Shown in pieces: positions 12,083 to 20,555 of a stretch of 63,598 nucleotides of DNA. The DNA is taken from NCBI RefSeq assembly GCF_000003815.2, contig NC_049984.1:24525263-24588860 (forward strand). The letters run 5' to 3'. A program made the position numbers and the translations under genes. This DNA comes from Branchiostoma floridae. Taxonomy: Eukaryota; Chordata; Leptocardii; Amphioxiformes; Branchiostomatidae. Below the pieces are notes generated by a model that made no database searches, was not told the DNA's origin, and was given only the letters and a program-made list of their open reading frames with translations. Numbering within the stretch: position 1 is the stretch's first letter; each line of letters opens with the position of its first letter.

Positions 12083-12642
12083 CATGCCCGTAGCCAGGAT
12101 TTTGGTTGGGGGGGTTCTTTTTAGTACTTGTGGGACCATCGAGCGCCACAGGCGCGAGACTCACGCCGAAGGCGTGAGCTGCCTAGGGGGGTCCGGGGGC
12201 ATGCTCCCCCGGAAAATTTTTAAAATATTGACCCTCTGAAACCCTATTTCCTGCATTTTGACGGGCAAAATTTGCTGGCTAAGTTTAATGGAATTTCTAT
12301 CAAAATACACAAGGCTTTTGGCATAAGTCTTTGAGGCAGTTATTTTCACCATGTCTCACACCAAAGGCGCGAGGCATCGCAATGGACTGAATGGAGGTCC
12401 GGGGAAATTTTGAAATCTGGACCCTCTGAAAAGCCATTTCCTGCACTTTCTTGGGCAAATTTTGCTGATAGACTGACTAAGATTGAATGAAATGTCTATA
12501 AGTAAAAAATGGAAATCAGTCATGCCTTTGAAAAAAATTCTTGGACATGAAAAAGTGGACCTTCATGCATGAAAAAGCGGACCTTTTCAGCGTGTGGGGG
12601 GGTTCTTCCGAACCCCCCGAACCCCCCCTGGCTACGGGCATG
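12083..12642. mobile_element. Non-autonomous DNA transposon with CATGCCCGTAGCCAGG ends
   Basis: Terminal inverted repeats CATGCCCGTAGCCAGG (left) and CCTGGCTACGGGCATG (right) bound a 560-bp element. The 5 bases outside each end are identical (TGTTG at 12078-12082 and 12643-12647), a likely target-site duplication. The interior repeats AAATTTTGA..TGGACCCTCTGAAA twice and holds no significant ORF. The superfamily is not clear from sequence alone. Confidence 0.75.
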
Positions 12643-13309
12643 TGTTGGCTAGTAGTTAGAGGTACTTTTGCTTGGGCTGAACAGGATCTTAACAGAAAAC
12701 AACATAACGGAGCCTTACATTTACAAAACACAAGTCACAAGCATGATACTTGCTGAGTAACTGTTGACTTATTTGGGACAAATTTGAATCGTCATGAAAA
12801 CAGTATTTGTGTGCACAATTGTATGTCTCAAGCCTGGTATTTATTCGCAAAGAAACATTCTGTTCCAACTCCTCGGTTCCAACAAGGACCCAACAGTGTT
12901 TACGTGTTTGTTTATGCGCGACGTCCAGCCGGAGATGCAGATAGCACCCTGTCACTAATTATGGATCACTGGATTGTTGCTGCCGCGCCCTCCCGGGGCG
13001 CTCTTTGGTATGGTAATGATGAATGTGGCTGTGATAATGGCGATAACACAGATGCATTTCAACGGTTCCTGCTGTATAACAAAGCAATCAACATTTTTCA
13101 TGTACAACCTAATTGATTCATTCAGTGACGGACCGCTCATTTCTCTATTAAACTCTTTCAAACAAGGATGCTTTAGCTACCTCAAAATTTGATGGAATTA
13201 TTCTTTTTCAGAAGGCGGACCGATATTCTCTGACCGTGTCAACAGCTGCGAGAAAACTGGAAGGGCACACACTCAGGGCGTAACTAGGCTGAAGAAAAGT
13301 GAATTCGAG

Positions 13310-13450
13310 ATAACAAATAACGATTAACGTTGAATTAAAACGACCAATAACGCTTCACGAAGAATATACCGATAACGATTAACGTTAAATTAGAGCGGGT
13401 CGGTAACGATTAACGGTGAATTAAAATGGCTCGTAACGCTTAACGGAAAA
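13310..13450 (+). repeat. Tandem repeat, about 55-bp unit
   Basis: About three units built on TAACGATTAACGTTGAATTA followed by a variable CGACC/GGGTCGG/GGCTCG segment. AT-rich and non-coding. Confidence 0.55.
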
Positions 13451-13894
13451 AGGCATGCAGACCCTCTTAGAGTGGAGCCTTTGTGCTGTTGCGAGAAGCT
13501 GAACGTACTGATACTATAAGTCATGTTAGTTGTATGTTGAATTGCCAGCTCTATTTCCTATCACTTTTCGTATCCTGCAGCCGGATGTGAAAATTTCTTG
13601 GAGTTGGACATCGCGAAGACTTTGATTTTTAAAGGAAACAGATACTCATAGAAGCAAGATTAGCCACAGACTCCTATGTCAGATTTACATATATAAGAAT
13701 TGAATTGTATTCATATTTATCCTATATTCTATTTGGAAGTATAAGACGTCATGTGATAATGGCGGTTAAAGGATTCAACTTTACCCTAACTTAATCAGAT
13801 AACATCTTGTTGCTTCTTTATACACGTGAATGTTATTATTTTGACACATATGATATTGTGATTTGTCAAATGCATTAAAGCGATCTTAATTAGC

Positions 13895-14400
13895 AAAAAA
13901 TCCCGTTTTGTATTGTTTAGGATCTAATCATTCTCAATATGCGAATAGATATTTAAAAAAAAAAGAGTATATATCCGCGGAAAACGCCATGTTTGAATTA
14001 TTTAGGATCATTAGGATTAATTCAAATATACGGTTATATTCATTGAAAGGCGATTTAGCATTCGAAGAAAATCCTACATTGGGATTCATTAGCATCCGGA
14101 TAACTCCAATTATACGGCAATATCCCTACAAAAACTATTAGCATTCGTGGACATTCCTACATTGGAATTCTTTTGGATCCGAATATTCCAAAAAAATACG
14201 GCAATATTCTTAAAGATGCTGCTTAGCATCCGTGGAAAATCCCATTTTGTGATATGTTTGAGTCTTTTCATTCCGGATATAAAAAATCAAAATTTCGGAT
14301 ATTTTAGGGATCCAACTCGAATCCGTTTGCATTCGCTAGCATTTGTTACAAATACGCAAATATCCCTGCTCGGATATGGCTACATCCGATGCCCTTTCCC
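13895..14400 (+). repeat. Degenerate tandem repeat, about 120-130 bp unit
   Basis: Units share TTAGCATCCG, AATCCTACATTGG, ATTCATTAGGAT and TACGGCAATAT in order. Three to four diverged units can be read. The open frames here arise from the repeat and show no protein features. Confidence 0.45.
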
Positions 14401-14599
14401 CCAGTGAGATCTAAGTGGATTTTCCATGTGATTGATAATTAATGTACATGTTGGTAACTATGTATGATACATGTTTTCTGTATTTCAATTATAACCATAG
14501 TACCATGTTTCTAATATTAATTGTGACCAACATACCCCTAAATAAAAGCTATTAAATGAGAAAACAATTTTCTTTTGACTGAAATGTAAATTAGATTCC

Positions 14600-14832
14600 T
14601 TCTCCTTTTCTCTCTTCCTTCCTTGCTCCCTCAATCTTCCTTCCTTCTTTCTTTCCTCCATCCTTCCCTCCTTCCGTCCATCCATTCATCCATCCATCCA
14701 TCCATCCATCCATCCATCCATCCTTCCATACTTCTTTTCTTCCATCCATCTTTCCTTCCTTCCCTCCCCCTTTCTCCTCATCCCTCTTCCTTCATCCCTT
14801 CCGTTCTTCCTTCCTTCCTTTCCTGTAAAGGT
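14600..14832. repeat. Pyrimidine-rich low-complexity tract with (TCCA)n
   Basis: CTTC/CCTT/TCCA repeats with a core of about ten TCCA units around 14685-14725. It directly follows the stop codon of GSTO-A, so on the sense strand the 3' UTR is purine-rich. The equivalent place in GSTO-B holds a (CTTT)n tract. Confidence 0.8.
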
Positions 14833-17800
14833 TCAGTCACTGTCGTCTAGACCAATGTCCGAATCTGGGTTCCCTGCTCGGGCGCTTGCGACGTATTTGG
14901 TCCAAACAGACAACTCGCAGGCACAGATCTTCACCTCTGGGCGATCAAACATGGCGGCCTGCCACGCAAAGACTCTTGGGAACTCGGCTTCTTGCAGTTT
15001 TACGTCATCGTCAGTGAGGAACAGCTCAATCAGCTCGAACCACGGCCAGATGCTGTAGTCAAGGAAACGGGGCTGTTCACCACCGAAGAAAGGTGTCTCG
15101 CTTGTGCCAAGGTGCTTCTCGAAGAAGGACAGTCCTTCCTTCAAGACCTCGAAAGCTTTCTGCCGTTCCTCTCCTTTCGTCATGGTGACTTTCATGAAAT
15201 TGGGCCCGCTCTACGGTGACAAAATAAGATGAAGAATGTTCAGAATATCATTTTGTATCTGTACTACTCTCCAAGCAGAGGTCGAATCGCGCAGATATAG
15301 CAGTAGTCGGAAAATTACACGGGCGCGTCGACTTCTGCTTGGAGAGAATCTGTTAACTGAATCTTTTCAGCAATATTTTGTTGTAACCTGTACTTAGCCC
15401 GCCAGTGTGGCAAACATGTGCAATAAAGGATTTTTCATAAAGGTTTTGGATCAAATAAAACTTCGTGACCACCAGAGTGGCAGAAAGTGAGTGGACAACA
15501 TGCTGTCGCCGTAAATTTGTGTGAGTGTTTGACAGGAAGTAGAGTTCAGAGGCATGACAGACATTCCAGGTCATGGGGTCAGCAGAAGAGGCTGCTACTA
15601 GTAATTCATGGCTAGACATTGCATTTTGTTGCATGTCTCTGTTTTCGTTGTACATCTTTGGGCACTACGCACCTTGGCGTCCCAGATGGCCTGTAGACAT
15701 TCGAGGCCACTGGGTGAATGGAAGAGGCTACTTATTCAAGGGGGTATTTTTTGGGCCGTCTGTGTTTTTGAAGTTTAATGATTTGGAAACTGACATTGGC
15801 GTCCTTGATAGCCTGCAGACATTCGAGGTCAAGGGGTGAATGGAAGAGGCTACTAATTCAAGGGGAGATATCGTTGAAGTTCAATGCTTTGGAAACTAAC
15901 CTTGGCGTCCCAGATGGCCTGCAGACATTCGAGGTCACTGGGTCAATGGGAGAGGCTACTGACTTTACGAGGAGATATTATTTTTGTTCGTCTGTATTCT
16001 CAGTGTTGAAATGCTCCGGAAACTGACCTTAGCGTCCCAGATGGCCCGCAGTGCAGCATCCCGATCCATGCTTTGTAAAAAAATGGTCATTTATCTATAT
16101 ATCAACATGGCAGGCATTCCAGGTCATGGGGTCAATAGGAGAGGCTACTAATTCACGGGGAGGTATTGTTTTTGTGTTTTGTTTTTATGGTCTGTGTTTT
16201 ACATGCTTTTGGGCACTGACCTTGGCGTCCCAGATGGCCTGCAGCATCCCGATCCGTGCCTTCTCCAGAGGCTCCTCCGGTAACAGCTTCCTGCCCGGGA
16301 AGACCCGGTCCACGTACTCGTTACACACCAGGGACTCGTACACGACTTTGCCGTCATGCTGCAGGGTGGGCACCTTGGCCAGGGGGTTGATGGAGAAGAA
16401 CCACTCCGGCCTTTTGGCTAAACAGACGTTGACGGTCTCGTAACTATAATTAAAAAATTGTAATTATTATGAACTATGTTTGATCTCTATCTATATATCG
16501 GCGAAAAAAATAAATATAGGTGACGCGATATGAAGGAGTGAAGATCATGCCAAAGGATATGATTTTAGACACGGTCAGACGTTTCAGATAGCATCTACTA
16601 TCTTTCGTCAGTGTGAAGTTGAAGATTGTATGTTCATATATCATTGATTACTATAAACGTCAGGAGTTTATATCCTTATTGGAACTCGGTGGTACTGAAG
16701 CGCCAGCTAGTAATCCATTATGGTACTGCAGCCTATATTAGCATATTGCTGTCCGTTTGATAGAAACGAGTTGACGTCCAGAAGGTATCAAAATCCCNNN
16801 NNNNNNNNNNNNNNNNNNNNNNNNNNNNNNNNNNNNNNNNNNNNNNNNNNNNNNNNNNNNNNNNNNNNNNNNNNNNNNNNNNNNNNNNNNNNNNNNNNNN
16901 NNNNNNNNNNNNNNNNNNNNNNNNNNNATTCTATTAACTTATTACCGCAAAATTTCAGAAATTGGTACCAAACAGACTTACTCGATCCCCTTGGCAGCCA
17001 GCAGAGCCTTGTTCTGTGTGCGTACGGACAGAACCGGTTACTGATGAGACGGATAACACCATTCTTCGGAGGTTCGGGGGCAGTGGAACCTGTATGAAAT
17101 TGCAGTCTTAAAATTATTCATATCTTGATCCAGAAATGATGTACAGTGTATAGTGTGGCTCATTCACTGGGCATTTCCCAAGGATTTGCTCCCGACCACT
17201 CCCCAACCGAGGTCTGCGTTTTGTTGGTAGTAGTCTGGAATCCCTCCTTCGTGTATCCTAGCCCAAGTTCGTTCCTCGTTCCCATCAAAAGCAGAACAAT
17301 TTACTTTCTCGACTACTAGTAGCGCTAGCTCACCTTTATCCGTGGAGTAACCTATATCCGTTGTTTTAAAAAGTTTTCGAAGTGCAATATTTTTGAAATA
17401 CAGCTTTTTTAGCAATTTAAAACCACCTTCCGTCTTATTGACATCCCTAAATATCCAGTAATTTTTAAACAACGGATAAAAGTTACCCCGCGGATAAAGG
17501 TGAATTAGCGTTACTTCCGACAGAAATTTATAGAGGATTTATGCAGACGACGTAGGCAACCTAGCGGACCAACTCCCAACCCATCCTCTGAATCACCATG
17601 CGGCACTAGCAGGGATGATTTTAACTGGCAGTTCTTTTTAACTCAGATGTTTAAGATTACGTTTTGTACAGTACTAGTACAACCCATTTGAAGTGTTGAG
17701 TAGATATAGAGCTTATTCTTCTTTCAAAAAAATCGAAGATATATTTATCTTTTACGCATAAAAACTCAAAAGACTGTCTGCATTTTGTACAGAACTGTGA

Positions 17801-18500
17801 AGTTAAAAAGTATCTTTGCATTTACATAATCCATCGACAAATCTAACATCACACTAGCGTTCTCCAATCTAGATCCATCCGGCTGATTCAGGCTTTTGGT
17901 AAAATTAGGTCATTTGACATGTTGGTATCAAAGGTCTTTTGTTCATTGACCTCGGATTGACCTTTGTCACAACCCCGTAACAGATAAGCTTTCCAATTTT
18001 GCAAAATGCCCAATAATCTAGTTACAAGTGTTCCTACAAAATTTTAGGCTGCAATTGGAATATAGTTGGTGGTTTAATTCTTTAACCCAACAAACTGTCA
18101 TCAAGAACTCCCCCCTCCGATCCCCATTGTTCTCGTCCGTAACACATTGTATGTACAGTAAAAACACCTGTTCCAATTTGCGTTCTTTTTTCTCTCTTAG
18201 TTTCTCTCTCGTCAAACCAGTATTTCTCTGAAGATATCCCTGTAGCTAAAGTTGTAGCGACACAGTTGAGCTCCTAGTTCCAATTAATTGGTACTGGGAC
18301 ACCACCCCGGTTCAAAGGGGAAGGGTATTCTGGTTGAAAACTGCACCTGTCTTTCGGAAGGGACGTAATATGTGGGTCCCGTATTCGAGAGGGTGCCCCA
18401 AGCATTTTACAAAATCCTCACTACTCGAATGGGTACCTACTGGCTGTAATAATGGAAAAGGAGAATTCTTACCTGTCTTGTAGGCTTTCTTAGTGAGCAT
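14833..18500 (-). CDS. Glutathione S-transferase omega-like, copy A (frameshifted in exon 2)
   Basis: Four coding exons on the minus strand: 18473-18500, 16982-17089, 16221-16443 and 14833-15210, with GT-AG junctions at the same places as GSTO-B. Exon 1 reads MLTKKAYKT; exon 2 contains [12 protein letters not shown] with the omega-class active-site Cys; exon 3 contains [23 protein letters not shown] (glutathione site) and FPGRKLLP; exon 4 is the all-helical C-terminal domain (GPNFMKVTM ... DYSIWPWFE) ending GLDDSD and a TGA. Omega GSTs are cytosolic thiol transferases and dehydroascorbate reductases. Exon 2 is 108 nt against 109 nt in copy B: one base is missing near 17003, just after the active site, and breaks the frame. 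A 130-bp gap lies about 55 bp away, so sequence error and true pseudogene are both possible. Exons 1, 3 and 4 are intact, and exon 4 differs from copy B at only a few residues. Confidence 0.85.
15263..15348. repeat. Palindrome, M2-type ends (GSTO-A intron 3)
   Basis: TACTCTCCAAGCAGAGGTCG is mirrored by CGACTTCTGCTTGGAGAG. The same palindrome is at 25681-25764 in GSTO-B, so it predates the duplication. Confidence 0.6.
15560..16220. repeat. Tandem array of exon-3-end/splice-donor units in GSTO-A intron 3
   Basis: About five to six units of 105-130 bp. Each full unit carries a degenerate copy of the last ~27 nt of exon 3 (plus strand: CTTGGCGTCCCAGATGGCCT), followed by CATTCGAGGTCACTGGGTC, GGGAGAGGCTACT and TTTGGAAACTGAC. 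Four exon-like copies start near 15672, 15794, 15901 and 16028; the true exon end is at 16221. Sense-strand donors remain plausible in the copies: AAG|GTGCGT, AAT|GTCAGT, AAG|GTTAGT and AAG|GTCAGT. Confidence 0.75.
16574..16615 (-). ncRNA. Hammerhead-like RNA motif a
   Basis: Minus strand: core CTGACGA (16605-16611), a perfect 6-bp stem II AGATAG/CTATCT with a 6-nt loop, then GAAACGTC (16578-16585). Stem I is weak (about 2 bp). One extra A lies between the core and stem II compared with the textbook hammerhead. It lies in GSTO-A intron 2. Confidence 0.4.
16798..16927. other. Assembly gap (130 N)
   Basis: Run of N in GSTO-A intron 2, close to the frameshifted exon 2. Confidence 1.
17319..17513. 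mobile_element. Palindromic MITE family M1, copy 3 (GSTO-A intron 1)
   Basis: Ends AGCTCACCTTTATCCGTGG and CCGCGGATAAAGGTGAATTAG are inverted; inner blocks CCTATATCCGTTG and CAACGGATA, AAAACCACC also mirror. The matching intron of GSTO-B has no copy, so insertion followed the duplication or differs between haplotypes. Confidence 0.8.
18225..18405 (+). repeat. tRNA-derived SINE, family S2 (GSTO-A intron 1)
   Basis: CCCTGTAGCTAAAGTTGTAGC resembles a tRNA A-box head and CCCGGTTCAAAGG a B box. The tail is CTGCACCTGTCTTTCGGAAG, GGACGTAA and GTGGGTCCCG. The same tail is in the copies at 28222-28385 and 61150-61335. Confidence 0.65.
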
Positions 18501-18959
18501 GGTGCTAGCAGGTGTTGATCTAGAGCGTCTCAGTGCCGATTGGGTGATTGATTGCAAGGTGGTCAGTCGACTTGTTACAAAGACCATGCGACTGATGTTT
18601 ACTGTGTCAATATGGCGTTATATAACATCATCACGAGACATACAATATTAGGTAACCATACCATTGCCAGTGTTGGACACAGTCTGGAGACTAAATCTTT
18701 TGAGTCTACCCTGAAAATCAATAGGACTAAAGCCTCATTCCAATGTATTCTAACATAACAAGAGTTCGGAGACCTCATACCTCCATGAAATATTCTGATT
18801 ACGCAAATGACTTTCACATCTGCATAATGCATGTTTGGTTATGTACACCTTTAACTAACTTATACAGGTCACAATGTTGGCAATCCAATCATTTACTACA
18901 TAAACTTAGAAGAATTGGGACACTTTCAAATTAATTCATCAAATTAGGATCTTATTTGC

Positions 18960-19530
18960 ATAATTGGTATCTGCTTATCTACCACAAACCACATAACTTT
19001 AACATGTACTTGATTCATATAATGGAAAACACTATGTATGGTTTTTCTCATTAAGTATGCAAATTAAATCCAAATTTGCATAATTTGTACAACTTCATTG
19101 TGTACATCTCTGCCAAAGATACATGTATACTAAATACAATGGGAATCCATCGTTCCTATGTTCCGTTATGCTCCATGGAAGATTTTGACAATAACACCCC
19201 TGCAGTTTCAGAGCAAGCAGCTAGTAGAAGGCCAAAACATGCATCACTTCATCCTTACATCACAAGCTATATGCCGCCATATTCAGGTCAACGGATACAA
19301 GGAATGGAAGTTCTGCTGCAGTACCAAGGTCATACACCAGGGGGCCTAAAATTGACCTTGTCCTTCGTCTTCCTATCACCCACCAACATACCAAATATCA
19401 TCGTAATCCATTCAGAGGTTCTTGAGTTATGCTTACTACAAAAATCCGGACACACAAACACACGCACACGCAGACACACACACCAGAAACAATACTTTAA
19501 TTTTCATGGAGGTTATTATGTCGTATAAAA
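18960..19530 (+). repeat. Dispersed repeat family R1
   Basis: GACATCTCTGCCAAAGATAC, a CTATGTTCCGTTATGCTCC block, GCAAGCAGCT and CACCAGGGGGCCTAAAATTG, ending near TTTTCATGGAGGTTATTATG. An inverted copy with the same order lies at 55205-55660, and partial copies at 29215-29470, 40945-41105 and 50110-50290. Probably an old non-autonomous element; the frames across it are not genes. Confidence 0.55.
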
Positions 19531-19698
19531 CTATTTTCAAGGTGAGTAAGGGTAGCTTTCTATAACGCACGACAACATGCGACATAATGCGGTGGACAAT
19601 AAATTGACAGCACAGCTTTAGTTCTTACAAGTACGTTTTATTATACATAAAGGTGAACAAATGTTAACATAATTATGTTAATGTGCGTGAGTTTTTTT

Positions 19699-19751
<53 letters not shown>
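19699..19751. repeat. (GT)n microsatellite
   Basis: About 23 uninterrupted GT units after a T-tract. Confidence 0.95.
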
Positions 19752-20034
19752 ACACGATGAATATACACGATACACGATATATATACACAATAGGTCCCTA
19801 GTGGACGGTTAGCCTTAGTAGTACTCAAAGTCGATGTACATGCTTTTTGTTTTTGTGACAGCGAAACTCGCCCCGTTTTCAACTACTAGGAAAATACAAT
19901 ATGGCATTAGAAGATAAATAACATTGATGATAGTCACTACCAAAAAACGTTAATGGACTTTCTATTTTTTATGTTAATAAGTGCCTGTGATGCTACGGCC
20001 CTATATGGACAAAGGGGCCCCTCCAGGTTGTTTA

Positions 20035-20185
20035 CGGATTGTTTTTTTTTTTTTCTTTCAGACGTGAGCTCTACTTGGCCCTGTGGGACACCAGATGGCT
20101 ACTGGGCTATTTAAGGGCACGGCCGGGCCTAGGATTTATTTTTTAACTTGCAGCTAAAATCAACCTGGGTCCCGGCTATAGCTAC
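20035..20185 (+). repeat. Dispersed repeat R2, 3' side of NHL-A
   Basis: Shares GTGGGACACC, GGCTACTGG.CTATTT, GGCCGGG, TTTTTAACT.GCAG.TAAA and ATCAACC.GG..CCCGG with the inverted copy at 21486-21660 and with the equivalent pair around the NHL-B exon. Non-coding. Confidence 0.6.
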
Positions 20186-20269
20186 AAATAGACGCCGTTA
20201 CCTACCCGTAAAAAACAGAGGGGTGATGAGTGATTTAAACCATATTTACAAAAACTAGATTAATGATTT

Positions 20270-20550
20270 TCTTACATGAGGGTCTGCATACTCCTTTCCG
20301 TAAGGCGTAGGCAGGCCTTTTTATTTTCCCGTAATTCGTAGGGAAGCTATTTTACATTACGTAATTCGTAGGGGGGTTGAAGCGTAAAGCGTTGGTAGCC
20401 TTCGTGAATTTTACTTCAATATACTTTTTTTACTTTTTTAAAACTTTTTTGTTTTACTTTTACTTTTTACTTTTACTTTAAAAAGCGTAGTCAGCCATCC
20501 CGAATTTAGCGTAAAGCGTTGTCAGAACCTCCCATGCCGACCCTCTTACA
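20270..20550. repeat. Degenerate GCGTAAAGCGTTG-type repeat cluster
   Basis: Recurring CGTAATTCGTAGG, GCGTAAAGCGTTG and CTTTTTACTTTT motifs. A related cluster is at 61670-61760. Non-coding. Confidence 0.45.
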
Positions 20551-20555
20551 TTATA

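Larger units (their letters stand above)
3989..14600. other. Gene-poor, repeat-rich stretch
   Basis: No protein-coding exon could be supported in this 10.6 kb. It holds the inverted-repeat elements listed separately (4704, 5826, 7211, 7731, 7948, 11601, 12083), direct repeats at 10826-11385, AT-rich tandem blocks at 13310 and 13895, and copies of a dispersed sequence marked by GATGTCATCCATATA (about 9600-9660, 10100-10210 inverted, 10430-10480). Stretches 8100-9500 and 9860-10080 show nothing recognisable. Confidence 0.5.

Noticed and set aside
12784-13116. 110-codon plus-strand ORF
   Set aside because: No domain, no flanking splice signals; composition like the surrounding intergenic DNA.
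17164-17472. 102-codon minus-strand ORF in GSTO-A intron 1
   Set aside because: It runs through an M1 MITE and has no protein features.
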